A stretch of 64,000 bases of DNA from Marinomonas gallaica (lineage in GTDB: Bacteria > Pseudomonadota > Gammaproteobacteria > Pseudomonadales > Marinomonadaceae): assembly GCF_001639745.1 (NCBI RefSeq), contig NZ_LTAX01000004.1, positions 62,001-126,000 of the forward strand, written 5' to 3'. Below the pieces are notes generated by a model. It saw only the letters and a list, made by a program, of their open reading frames with translations, did no database searches and was not told the origin of the DNA. The position numbers and the translations under genes were made by a program. Below are positions 16,560 through 25,243 of the stretch, one piece after another. Numbering within the stretch: the first letter of the stretch is position 1; each line of letters starts with the position of its first letter.

Positions 16560-17621
16560 ATGTCAGTGATTAAAAAGACGGTGAATTACGTTAGTGAAGG
16601 CGAGCGTTCATCACACCCAATACGTCATTTTGCTCCAATTTTATCGGTCATTGTACCGTTTTATAATGAGCAGCAGGTATTGCCCGAGTTTCATCGCCGT
16701 TTAACGCAGGTATTGGATGCTTTGCCTGAGCACTGCGAAATTTTATATGTGGACGATGGCAGCAGTGATACTAGCTTGATGGTGGCACAGAGTTTCCCAT
16801 CAACCACTAGCTCTATACGTTGCATTGCTTTAAGCCGTAACTTTGGTAAAGAGTTTGCTATGTGCGCAGGGTTAGAGCACGCCAAAGGCCAAGCCGTTAT
16901 TTTAATCGACGCTGATCTACAAGACCCGCCAGAGTTGATACCCGATATGCTACAGGCGTGGCGTGATGGCGCTGATGTGGTGAATATGAAGCGCAGTTCG
17001 CGACAGGGTGAAAGCTGGCTTAAGCGTTTTTCTGCGGCGACGTTTTATAAACTTCTGAATCGTTTAGCAGCGCTCGACATTCCGGAAAACGTGGGAGATT
17101 TTCGACTGTTAAGCGCTCGGGTTGTGGGCCATATCAATGCCTTGCCTGAACGTAATCGTTACATGAAAGGGTTATTCAGTTGGCCAGGGTTTACGCAAAC
17201 AACGCTGATGTTTGAGCGTGATGCGCGCTTTTGCGGTGAAACAAAATGGAACTATTTTAAACTGCTGGGATTAGCAATGGACGGACTGACTTCTTTTTCA
17301 GTCAGACCCCTTCGTCTTGCCACGTTTGTCGGCGCCGGCTGCGCACTGCTGTCGTTCGGCTTTGGTCTGTGGATTATCGTTAAAACACTGATGTTTGGCG
17401 AACCGGTCAGCGGTTATCCCTCAATGATGGTGGTGATGCTTGGTCTAGCTGGCGTGCAGCTTTTATCGATCGGCTTACTGGGCGAGTACGTAGGTCGCAT
17501 CTTTGTGGAGGTAAAGCAAAGACCTTTGTATCTGATTCAGTCCATACATGAAAAACAGCCTGTTTCGGCGACTAAGGTTGTAGAAGACGCGTCTGTCTCC
17601 TTAATGGAGAAAGTATCATGA
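16560..17621 (+). CDS. GT2-family polyprenyl-phosphate glycosyltransferase (ArnC/GtrB/DPM1-like)
   Basis: A 353-residue membrane-anchored glycosyltransferase that would transfer a sugar from a nucleotide donor to undecaprenyl phosphate. It has a GT-A fold with SVIVPFYNE near residue 29, VDDGSSD at 64-70 and the metal-binding DADLQDPPEL at 117-126, and two C-terminal membrane helices at roughly 250-300, as in ArnC and GtrB. The start at 16560 is the first in-frame ATG near the conserved region. It overlaps the ArnT-like gene by four bases, so the pair probably charges and then uses a lipid-linked sugar. Confidence 0.88.
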   Translation: MSVIKKTVNYVSEGERSSHPIRHFAPILSVIVPFYNEQQVLPEFHRRLTQVLDALPEHCEILYVDDGSSDTSLMVAQSFPSTTSSIRCIALSRNFGKEFAMCAGLEHAKGQAVILIDADLQDPPELIPDMLQAWRDGADVVNMKRSSRQGESWLKRFSAATFYKLLNRLAALDIPENVGDFRLLSARVVGHINALPERNRYMKGLFSWPGFTQTTLMFERDARFCGETKWNYFKLLGLAMDGLTSFSVRPLRLATFVGAGCALLSFGFGLWIIVKTLMFGEPVSGYPSMMVVMLGLAGVQLLSIGLLGEYVGRIFVEVKQRPLYLIQSIHEKQPVSATKVVEDASVSLMEKVS

Positions 17622-19063
17622 TGAGCCTACGTCGAAACCATTTATGGTTGTTACTGATCTTTGCATTATTGCTGCGTTTGATTTCTCTTGCGACGTATCC
17701 ATTAATGGACACAACAGAAGCGCGCTATGGCGAAATGGCGCGGCTCATGGTTGAAACGGGCAACTGGTTAACCCCGCAATTTGATTACGGTGTGCCATTC
17801 TGGGGAAAACCGCCGTTATTCACTTGGATGAGCGCCTACGGTATTAAACTGTTTGGTTTGAATGAGTTTGCCGTACGTGCCCCGCATTGGTTAGCGGGTG
17901 TGGCAACGATTTTGCTGATCGCTTGGGTCGCTCGTCGCTTAGGCATTAATGCACTTATTGCGGCCGTCGTGTTGGCTACCTGTGGCATTTTTTCCATTGC
18001 AGCAGGCGCTGTGATGACGGACATGGCGCTGACTTTATCGCTCACGATTGCCATGATTGGTTTTTATTTAGCGTGGTTGCAAGACAGTCCGAACAGTCGC
18101 TGGTGGGGCTATGTTAGTTTTATCGGGCTCGCGTGTGGTTTGCTGGCGAAGGGGCCTTTGGTGTTGGTCTTAATGGGTATGACGGTGATGCCTTGGTTGA
18201 TGTGGCAACATGGTGTGATCGGTGCTTGGAAAGAACTTTGGCAGCGCTTTCCTATTGTAACAGGCTGTATATTGATGCTGGCGATCGCTTTGCCATGGTA
18301 CTTGATGGCGGAAGCCGCGACACCAGGATTCTTAGATTATTTCCTAATTGGTGAGCATTTTAAACGCTTTGTCGTCAGTGGTTGGCAAGGGGACCTATAC
18401 GGTTCTGCGCACGACCGTCCACGTGGGATGATTTGGTTATATTGGCTGCAAGCCGCATTCCCTTGGTCAATTGTGCTTCCTGTGTTGGCGTGGCGCCGTC
18501 GTGCGCAAATAAGCACCTTTGAGTATCAGCATAAAGGGTTGTTAAGCTTTTTATTGTTATGGTTGCTCTCGCCACTGTTGCTGTTCACCATGGCGGGGAA
18601 TATTTTACCTGCTTATGTTTTACCCGGCGTGCCCGCTTTGGCACTCCTGATCGCATTGTTCATTAAGAAGCGTGATACAAAGTGGTTTTCTGGCGTGGCC
18701 ATGATTTTACCTGTGTTACTGATGATTATGATGTTGGTTTTAAATATGGGTAAAGCCGATACGCGTAGCGATCGGATTGTGTTTGATCAGATCAACGATG
18801 AAGACCCTGTTTACTATTTGAAAGAAAGACCTTTCTCGGGACAATTTTACAGTCATGGGCAGGCTAAGATTCTTACCGATAATGAGGTGTTAGCAGATCT
18901 ATCACACTTTTATTTGATCGGTAAAAAAGAGGAACTGAACGACTTCGTTCACCAACAAAAGTTGAGCTGCAATCAAGATTTTGATTCACCTTCGGGACGA
19001 ATATTATTCGAATGCTCTCGCTTGAGTCATCGTAGCCTAGCAGGTCACTTTGATACGAATTAA
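17618..19063 (+). CDS. GT39-family (ArnT-like) glycosyltransferase
   Basis: A 481-residue integral membrane GT-C transferase with about eleven membrane helices. The N-terminal periplasmic-loop motif DTTEARYGEMARLM and GVPFWGKPPLFTWM are typical of the ArnT/dolichyl-phosphate-mannose transferase family, which moves a lipid-linked sugar onto lipid A or another acceptor at the periplasmic face. It starts within the end of the GT2 gene (ATGATG, four-base overlap). No arnA, arnB or arnD homologues are adjacent, so the sugar need not be aminoarabinose. The C-terminal soluble domain is short, about 80 residues. Confidence 0.87.
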   Translation: MMSLRRNHLWLLLIFALLLRLISLATYPLMDTTEARYGEMARLMVETGNWLTPQFDYGVPFWGKPPLFTWMSAYGIKLFGLNEFAVRAPHWLAGVATILLIAWVARRLGINALIAAVVLATCGIFSIAAGAVMTDMALTLSLTIAMIGFYLAWLQDSPNSRWWGYVSFIGLACGLLAKGPLVLVLMGMTVMPWLMWQHGVIGAWKELWQRFPIVTGCILMLAIALPWYLMAEAATPGFLDYFLIGEHFKRFVVSGWQGDLYGSAHDRPRGMIWLYWLQAAFPWSIVLPVLAWRRRAQISTFEYQHKGLLSFLLLWLLSPLLLFTMAGNILPAYVLPGVPALALLIALFIKKRDTKWFSGVAMILPVLLMIMMLVLNMGKADTRSDRIVFDQINDEDPVYYLKERPFSGQFYSHGQAKILTDNEVLADLSHFYLIGKKEELNDFVHQQKLSCNQDFDSPSGRILFECSRLSHRSLAGHFDTN

Positions 19064-19147
19064 CCGGATCGATTAACAGATAGTATGATGCGAAAGAACT
19101 GACTGGTGTAGAATAGCCACCTATTTACGAATTACTGGTGTCCACTC

Positions 19148-21196
19148 ATGAGTCAGTCTCTTCCTTCAATCAGCCAACGCATGCGAACCTTAAATGAGCG
19201 CCAGCTCGAGGCGGTTAAGCAAATTGATGGGCCACTGTTGGTGTTAGCCGGGGCTGGCTCAGGTAAAACCAGCGTAATCACCACCAAAATCGCCTATTTG
19301 ATTCAGACCTGTGGCTTCAAAGCCAACAGCATTGTGGCCGTGACCTTTACCAATAAAGCAGCACGCGAAATGAAAGAGCGTGTTGTGAGTATGTTGAGTA
19401 AAGAGGAAAGTCGTGGCCTCAGCATTTCAACGTTCCATAACTTAGGTCTGAATATTCTGCGCAAGGAGTATCGAAAGGCAGGACTTAAAGAAGGTTTTAC
19501 ACTGTTTGATGCACAAGATGCCTTGGCACTGGTCAAAGAAATTCTGGATAAAGAGTTCAACGGTCAAATGGATGCGGCAAACTATTGTCAGCATACGATT
19601 TCCAATTGGAAGAATGATCTGATCCCACCGCAAGAAGCCCTTACCCAAGCCGACACTGAAGAGCTTCAATTGGCGGCCCAAGTGTATGGTCAGTACCAAC
19701 GCTACATTCGCGCTTACAATGCGGTGGACTTTGATGATCTGATTTTGTTGCCGGTCAGTCTGCTGATTTCAGACGAGCCTTTGCGTGATAAATGGCAGAA
19801 GAAAGTGCGCTATTTGCTGGTCGACGAGTGCCAAGATACCAACGCCAGCCAATATGAAATGATTCGTCAGTTGGCGGGTTTTCGGCGCTGTTTTACCCTT
19901 GTAGGGGATGATGACCAGTCGATCTATGCATGGCGTGGTGCTCGTCCAGAAAATCTAGAGCAATTATCAGTCGATTATCCGAACTTGAAACTGGTTAAGC
20001 TGGAGCAGAACTACCGTTCTACCCGAACCATCTTGAAAGCGGCCAACACCCTGATCGCTAATAATCCCCACGTGTATGACAAAGCGCTTTGGTCGGACTT
20101 GGGCATTGGTGATCCCATTCGGGTGATGGTAACGCGTAATGAAGACTCGGAATCTGAGCGTGTGGCCGCGGAAATACAGTCGCGTCATTTACGCCACAAT
20201 ATTCCCTACAAAGATTTTGCCATTCTCTATCGCGGTAACCATCAAGCTCGCCTTCTGGAAATCAAACTGCAGGCGTATCGTATTCCTTACAAAATGAACG
20301 GTGGCACGTCGTTTTTCTCCCGTGCGGAGATTAAAGATTTAATGGGTTATTTGCGTTTGTTGGTGAACCCTGCCGATGACAATGCGTTTTTACGTGTGAT
20401 CAATTTGCCACGCCGAGAAATCGGACCTGCCACGCTCGAGAAAGTGGGGAATCTCGCCAATCAATTGCATGTGAGTTTGTTTGAGGCGGCGGGCGATAAA
20501 GCACTAGATGAAACAGTGACTGGGAATCCACTGCGCAGCTTAAGGGAGTTTGAGTCTTGGATTCAACGCTTACGTCAGAGTTTGCATAAAGGCTCGCCAG
20601 TCCCTGTCATAGAGCAAATGATTCATGACATGGATTACTTTGGTTGGTTACAAGAACAAGCGGGGTCGCCGAAAGCCGCAGAGCGCCGTATTGAAAACGT
20701 ACGTTTCTTAATTGAATCGATTCAGCGCATGATGGAATCTGCATGGGAAGAAGACGAAGATGCCGGGCTGGATCATGCCATTTCCAAGCTACTGCTGATT
20801 GATATGCTGGAACGTCAAGAGGAAGAAGAAGACGAAGACAAAGTTCAGCTGCTGACGCTGCATGCTTCTAAAGGCTTGGAGTACCCACACGTATTTTTGA
20901 TTGGTTGCGAAGAGGAACTGCTGCCACACCGCAACAGCATAGAGAGCGATGATATTGAAGAAGAGCGTCGTTTAGCGTATGTGGGAATCACGCGTGCCAA
21001 AAGTACCTTGTGTATCACTATGGCATCTAAACGTCGTCAATATGGTGAAGAAATAGATTGTTTACCTAGCCGTTTTTTGGATGAGCTACCAGAGGAAGAC
21101 TTAGTCTGGGAAGGTCGAGGCGATGAGAGTGCCGCCCAGAAGAAAGAGCAGGGTAAGGCCTCGTTGTCAGCACTAAAAGCCATGCTTAATTCATAG
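19148..21196 (+). CDS. rep: ATP-dependent DNA helicase Rep
   Basis: A 682-residue superfamily 1A 3'-5' helicase that helps replication forks pass bound proteins. It has Walker A AGAGSGKT at residues 34-41, motif Ia TFTNKAAREMKERV, motif II LVDECQDT (usually DEYQDT), GDDDQSIYAWRGA, QNYRST, LTLHASKGLEYPHVF and GITRAKS in the correct order. The length is close to Escherichia coli Rep (673), and similarity covers the whole chain, unlike UvrD. The first ATG lacks a strong ribosome-binding site; M12 (MRTLNERQ) is an alternative start. It ends just before a strong bidirectional terminator. Confidence 0.95.
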   Translation: MSQSLPSISQRMRTLNERQLEAVKQIDGPLLVLAGAGSGKTSVITTKIAYLIQTCGFKANSIVAVTFTNKAAREMKERVVSMLSKEESRGLSISTFHNLGLNILRKEYRKAGLKEGFTLFDAQDALALVKEILDKEFNGQMDAANYCQHTISNWKNDLIPPQEALTQADTEELQLAAQVYGQYQRYIRAYNAVDFDDLILLPVSLLISDEPLRDKWQKKVRYLLVDECQDTNASQYEMIRQLAGFRRCFTLVGDDDQSIYAWRGARPENLEQLSVDYPNLKLVKLEQNYRSTRTILKAANTLIANNPHVYDKALWSDLGIGDPIRVMVTRNEDSESERVAAEIQSRHLRHNIPYKDFAILYRGNHQARLLEIKLQAYRIPYKMNGGTSFFSRAEIKDLMGYLRLLVNPADDNAFLRVINLPRREIGPATLEKVGNLANQLHVSLFEAAGDKALDETVTGNPLRSLREFESWIQRLRQSLHKGSPVPVIEQMIHDMDYFGWLQEQAGSPKAAERRIENVRFLIESIQRMMESAWEEDEDAGLDHAISKLLLIDMLERQEEEEDEDKVQLLTLHASKGLEYPHVFLIGCEEELLPHRNSIESDDIEEERRLAYVGITRAKSTLCITMASKRRQYGEEIDCLPSRFLDELPEEDLVWEGRGDESAAQKKEQGKASLSALKAMLNS

Positions 21197-21217
21197 AAAC
21201 GAATAATACGATGACAT

Positions 21218-21246
21218 AAAAAATGGAGGCCGCGGCCTCCATTTTT
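21218..21246. terminator. Bidirectional terminator between rep and the cytochrome gene
   Basis: A perfect palindrome with GGAGGCC-GC-GGCCTCC at its core is bordered by A-runs on the left and T-runs on the right, so it terminates both rep (plus) and the convergent cytochrome gene (minus). The stem is up to 14 bp before loop closure. Confidence 0.92.
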
Positions 21247-21262
21247 CGTACTAACCGCAGGC

Positions 21263-21712
21263 TTATTGGCTGTTGTCGACCATGTACTCAATTGCCCCTT
21301 TGATCTCATCATCCGAACATGTCGTACATGTACCTCGAGGTGGCATTGCATTGATACCATTGATGGCATTACTCATCATTGAATCAAAGCCTTTTGCGAC
21401 ACGAGGTGCCCAATCACCAGCGTTGCCAAACTTCGGTGCACCCGCCACGCCCACGGAGTGACACGCGGTACAGAATTGATTGTAAATCGCTTCTCCAGAA
21501 CGTGGACCATCATTCGCGGCAACCGCGGCGGCAGATGACACTTCACACTCTTCGCCAGAGATACACACATTTCCAATAGGGGCAACGCGAGCCGCAATGT
21601 CTTCAGGGCTTTGTCCGATCGCGCTCACTGTTGAACTCATCAACGCGGCAACACCAGCGATACTCATTAGAGTGAACAGTTTGCGACTAAAAGTTTTGAT
21701 CAGCGAACTCAC
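21263..21712 (-). CDS. Cytochrome c5-family periplasmic c-type cytochrome
   Basis: A 149-residue precursor with a signal peptide (basic start, cleavage probably after TVSA). The mature protein carries one haem-binding CxxCH motif (C81, C84, H85) and a likely axial Met (about M123 in NAMPPRG). A C129-T-T-C132 pair forms the disulfide typical of cytochrome c5. A further cysteine pair upstream of the haem site (C50, C56) is unusual and may make a second disulfide. It is a probable soluble electron carrier to terminal oxidases. It converges on rep. Confidence 0.9.
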   Translation of the reverse strand: MSSLIKTFSRKLFTLMSIAGVAALMSSTVSAIGQSPEDIAARVAPIGNVCISGEECEVSSAAAVAANDGPRSGEAIYNQFCTACHSVGVAGAPKFGNAGDWAPRVAKGFDSMMSNAINGINAMPPRGTCTTCSDDEIKGAIEYMVDNSQ

Positions 21713-21990
21713 TATGATTTTCCTCGATCCAAAATAGGCCAGTTGAGATGTTTCAGTGGCGCAGTATAACCAGCCCTGTTTTTTGTCGAAACCAAATTAG
21801 CACGAAAGTTGGACAAACACCGCTCTAGGTCAAAAAAACAGCTTTAATTTCATGGGGCAGAGCCATAGTAGCTCGCTGAACAATCACACGTATAAAAACT
21901 TATAGACAGTTCTTTTAAACTCAATGGCGCTTAAAGTTATCGAACTGTGTGTTTTTCGGGGGCTAGTAGAATGCTTCAAGTGGCGGTTTT

Positions 21991-22006
21991 TAAGTAGTAC
22001 TACTTA
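21991..22006. promoter_or_regulatory. Perfect 16-bp palindrome upstream of dctP
   Basis: TAAGTAGTACTACTTA is a perfect palindrome 107 bp upstream of the dctP start codon. Its place in the 400-bp gap before the TRAP operon makes it a good operator candidate, probably for the LuxR-type response regulator encoded downstream of dctM (inference). I see no other gene in this gap. Confidence 0.55.
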
Positions 22007-22112
22007 GACGGTAGGTATTTATACGAATAGAGCTATTGGCTGTTTTTCAGACACTATAAAAAAAGTGCTCAAGCACAGTGCCATAAAAATAACCACAGGC
22101 AGGATAATAATA

Positions 22113-23204
22113 ATGAAATTGCAAAACCTATCAAAAGTTGTGGCGGTTGCCGCAATCACTATGACAAGTCTTTCTGCATCGTACACGATGGCAGCTGACG
22201 GCAAAGTGTACCGCTTAAAAATGGCGGAAACGTGGAATGCCAACTTCCCAATTTTTGGTGATGCACCACGCGAAATGGCACGTCTGGCTGAAGAAATGTC
22301 AGATGGCCGTCTTAAAATCACCATTGATTCTGCGAACAAGCATAAAGCGCCATTTGGCGTATTTGATATGGTGCGTTCGGGGCAATACGATTTAGGGCAT
22401 TCGGCATCATACTATTGGAAAGGAAAAGTGCCTAATACCTTGTACTTTACGACCATGCCATTTGGTATGACCACACCAGAACAGTATGGTTGGTTCTATT
22501 ACGGCGGTGGACAGGCATTATCAGATAAAGTTTACAGTAAATTTGGTTTACGCTCCTTCCCAGGTGGTAACACGGGCAATCAGATGGGAGGATGGTTTCA
22601 GAAAGAAATCAACTCCGTTGAAGATTTGAAAGGCCTTAAAATGCGCATTCCCGGCTTTGCCGGTGAAGTGATGGCGAAGCTAGGGGCGAAACCAACCAAC
22701 ATTCCTTCCGGTGAATTGTTTACCGCCTTGGAGCGACGCACTATTGATGCTTTAGAGTGGGTCGGCCCTTCTCTTGATCTACGCATGGGTTTCCACAAAA
22801 TTGCACCTTACTACTACACAGGGTGGCATGAACCGGCTACCGAGCTGCAATTTCTAGTCAATGAGCGAACTTGGAAGAAGTTGCCTGATGATCTACGTAC
22901 GATCTTACGCACATCGATGAAACTGTCGTCTTACGACATGTATATTCAGTCGTACCATGAGAGTGCAGAAAACTGGGCGAAGATGAAGCAAGAATTTCCA
23001 AATATCGAAGTTAAATCATTTCCTAGCAGTGTTATGAAAGCCATGTACGATGCCAATGAGTCCTTGTTGGCTGAAAAAGCAGCGGAAGATCCATTAGCGA
23101 AAGAGATTCTTGACTCCCAAGCACAGTACATGCAAAAAGTCCGCGTTTGGACCAATATTTCTGACCGCGCTTACTTAGACAGTCTGGACAATCTTGCCGA
23201 TTAA
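22113..23204 (+). CDS. dctP: TRAP transporter substrate-binding protein, TakP-like DctP
   Basis: A 363-residue periplasmic solute receptor of a tripartite ATP-independent transporter. A signal peptide (cleavage after YTMA, about residue 27) precedes a DctP domain. The core GLKMRIPGFAGEVMAKLGA, then GELFTALERRTIDALEWVGP and YYYTGWHEP, is the pattern of the alpha-keto-acid (TakP) branch rather than C4-dicarboxylate DctP, so pyruvate-like or other 2-oxo acids are plausible ligands. The ATG at 22113 has AGGATAA about 5 nt upstream; an upstream in-frame start at 22065 lacks support. It is first of dctPQM. Confidence 0.92.
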   Translation: MKLQNLSKVVAVAAITMTSLSASYTMAADGKVYRLKMAETWNANFPIFGDAPREMARLAEEMSDGRLKITIDSANKHKAPFGVFDMVRSGQYDLGHSASYYWKGKVPNTLYFTTMPFGMTTPEQYGWFYYGGGQALSDKVYSKFGLRSFPGGNTGNQMGGWFQKEINSVEDLKGLKMRIPGFAGEVMAKLGAKPTNIPSGELFTALERRTIDALEWVGPSLDLRMGFHKIAPYYYTGWHEPATELQFLVNERTWKKLPDDLRTILRTSMKLSSYDMYIQSYHESAENWAKMKQEFPNIEVKSFPSSVMKAMYDANESLLAEKAAEDPLAKEILDSQAQYMQKVRVWTNISDRAYLDSLDNLAD

Positions 23205-23310
23205 TCTGTCTGAATTGTTCACGAATCATATCTAACCGCGCTGTCCTAACTTGATTAGGGCAGCGCGCATTCTTCCTTCGCTATTTTCTGTCTATTCCGA
23301 GGCTCTTTCT

Positions 23311-23850
23311 ATGTTTTTGGTTCAACTTGAAAAGACATTAGGGCGTTACTCTCTATTGCTGGGCAAAATTTCAGCACTTCTCCTGATTTTGCTACTGATT
23401 AACGTTTTTTACGATGTCCTTATGCGCTATGCGTTTAACGATGTCTCCATTGGGATGCAAGAGCTTGAGTGGCATTTGTACTCCGCTATTTTTCTTTTAG
23501 GTATTCCATTTGGTCTGCAAACTGGTGGCCATGTGCGGGTAGATTTATTCTATGAGCGTTTGTCCATTCGCAATAAAGCGTGGATCGATCTGATTGGAAC
23601 GCTCATTTTTCTTATGCCATTTACGCTACTGGTTGGTTGGTATGGCATTGATTTCGCTAAAGAAGCTTATGAGTTGGGTGAAACCAGTGGCGACCCTGGT
23701 GGCCTGCCGGCTCGTTGGATTATTAAGTCTGTCATTCCCGTTGCGTTCTTTTCGATGGCTGTAAGTGGCGTTGGCATGATTCTAAGGTGCGTAAACGCGA
23801 TTCGTGGTACGTCAGAAAAAGGTTTTGACGAGCAGTCACCTCAGCATTAG
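23311..23850 (+). CDS. dctQ: TRAP transporter small permease DctQ
   Basis: A 179-residue inner-membrane protein with four membrane helices, the usual DctQ layout; it joins the solute receptor to the large permease. The helix-1 segment NVFYDVLMRYAF and the following ELEWHLYSAIFLLG are characteristic. The ATG at 23311 has GAGG 9 nt upstream; a TTG at 23251 in the same frame gives a non-membrane N terminus and was not used. Spacing to dctM is 19 bp. Confidence 0.9.
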   Translation: MFLVQLEKTLGRYSLLLGKISALLLILLLINVFYDVLMRYAFNDVSIGMQELEWHLYSAIFLLGIPFGLQTGGHVRVDLFYERLSIRNKAWIDLIGTLIFLMPFTLLVGWYGIDFAKEAYELGETSGDPGGLPARWIIKSVIPVAFFSMAVSGVGMILRCVNAIRGTSEKGFDEQSPQH

Positions 23851-23869
23851 AACTTAAGCAGGCTATATT

Positions 23870-25159
23870 ATGATCGGTATTATTATGTTTTTTGTGGCGT
23901 TGGGGATGCTGTTGTTTGGCTTTCCTGTCGCCTTTACATTTGGTGGGGTTGCCCTGATTTTCGGCGTATTTTCTGAAGGTTGGGATATGTTTGCCTTTAT
24001 GCCGTTCCGTATACAAAGCTATATGGAAAATACGGTGATGATGGCTGTGCCCTTGTTTATTTTTATGGGTATCGTTCTTCAAAAGACGCATTTGGCAGAG
24101 CAGCTCCTGGAGGCCATGGGTAAGCTGTTTGGCAGTGTGCGAGGTGGCTTGGCCATTTCGACGATTCTAGTAGGGGCTTTGTTGGCTGCCTCAACCGGTG
24201 TGGTGGGGGCCAGCGTGGTGGCCATGGGGCTGATCTCGCTGCCTGTTATGATGAAATACAAATACAGTAAATCACTGGCTTGCGGCACCATTTGTGCTTC
24301 TGGGACGCTGGGACAAATCATTCCGCCATCCATTATTTTAATTATTTTGGGGGATGTCTTAGGAATACCCGTGGGTGATCTGTTTCATGCAGCACTGGGT
24401 CCCGGTTTTATTTTGATTGCGTGTTACATTATTTTCATCGTTATTGTGACTTGGCTTAAACCTGAGATGGCACCCGCTATACCCTATGATGAGTCTCTAG
24501 GAACACGCTCACAGCAGATTCGTGATGCACTGAAAGCCATTGTACCTCCATTGGCTTTGGTGTTGATTGTTTTGGGGTCGATCTTTTCAGGGATTGCGAC
24601 ACCAACTGAATCGTCAGCCCTGGGCGGTGTTGGCGCTGTCTTTTTGGCACTTATTTATCGTCAGTTCAGCTGGAAGATGGTCTATGACAGTGCGTTAGAA
24701 ACAGTAAAAGTCACGGCTATGGTATTTGCCATTTTGATGGGGGCGACCGCGTTCTCAATGGCCTTTAGCTATACAGGGGGTGATTACATTGTAGAGGAGG
24801 TTTTGTTAAGTCTGCCTGGTGAAAAATGGGGCTTTATAATTCTGTCGATGCTAGCAATCATGATACTTGGCTTCTTTATCGATTTTGTCGAAATTGCCTT
24901 TATCATTGTGCCAATCTTAGCGCCTGTTGCGGAAGCGTTGGGAATTAACATGGTGTGGTTTGCTATTCTGATTGCCATGAACTTACAGACATCTTTCCTA
25001 ACACCGCCGTTCGGGTTCAGTTTGTTCTATCTCAAGGGGGTTGCACCTTCTTCAGTGCGCACCATGGACATTTATCGAGGTGTTATTCCTTTTATTCTGA
25101 TCCAAGTTTTAGTATTAGTGAGCATACTAATTATGCCAGAGTTTTACGGTATGGATTAA
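23870..25159 (+). CDS. dctM: TRAP transporter large permease DctM
   Basis: A 429-residue inner-membrane protein with about 12 membrane helices in two inverted repeats, forming the Na+-coupled transport channel. Family segments include AASTGVVGASVVAMG, GTICASGTLGQIIPPSIILI and the C-terminal NLQTSFLTPPFGFSLFYLKG. It is last in the dctPQM operon and is followed by an 18-bp perfect terminator stem. Confidence 0.95.
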   Translation: MIGIIMFFVALGMLLFGFPVAFTFGGVALIFGVFSEGWDMFAFMPFRIQSYMENTVMMAVPLFIFMGIVLQKTHLAEQLLEAMGKLFGSVRGGLAISTILVGALLAASTGVVGASVVAMGLISLPVMMKYKYSKSLACGTICASGTLGQIIPPSIILIILGDVLGIPVGDLFHAALGPGFILIACYIIFIVIVTWLKPEMAPAIPYDESLGTRSQQIRDALKAIVPPLALVLIVLGSIFSGIATPTESSALGGVGAVFLALIYRQFSWKMVYDSALETVKVTAMVFAILMGATAFSMAFSYTGGDYIVEEVLLSLPGEKWGFIILSMLAIMILGFFIDFVEIAFIIVPILAPVAEALGINMVWFAILIAMNLQTSFLTPPFGFSLFYLKGVAPSSVRTMDIYRGVIPFILIQVLVLVSILIMPEFYGMD

Positions 25160-25164
25160 CCTCT

Positions 25165-25203
25165 TACAAGAAAAGGGAGAACGTTGTTCTCCCTTTTCTT
25201 GTA
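25165..25203 (+). terminator. Strong hairpin terminator after dctM
   Basis: Perfect 18-bp arms (25165-25182 and 25186-25203) with a 3-nt loop start 6 bp after the dctM stop codon. The stem contains AAAAGGGAGAAC / GTTCTCCCTTTT, with the T-run inside the 3' arm. It separates dctPQM from the kinase gene 40 bp downstream, which may receive read-through. Confidence 0.85.
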
Positions 25204-25243
25204 TAGTTTCAAATCACAAAAATAATAAAAAATAGGTTTCTTC

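Noticed and set aside
16560..19063. Annotation as arnC and arnT of an aminoarabinose operon
   Set aside because: The other arn genes are absent from the locus and family membership alone does not fix the sugar, so no gene symbols were given.
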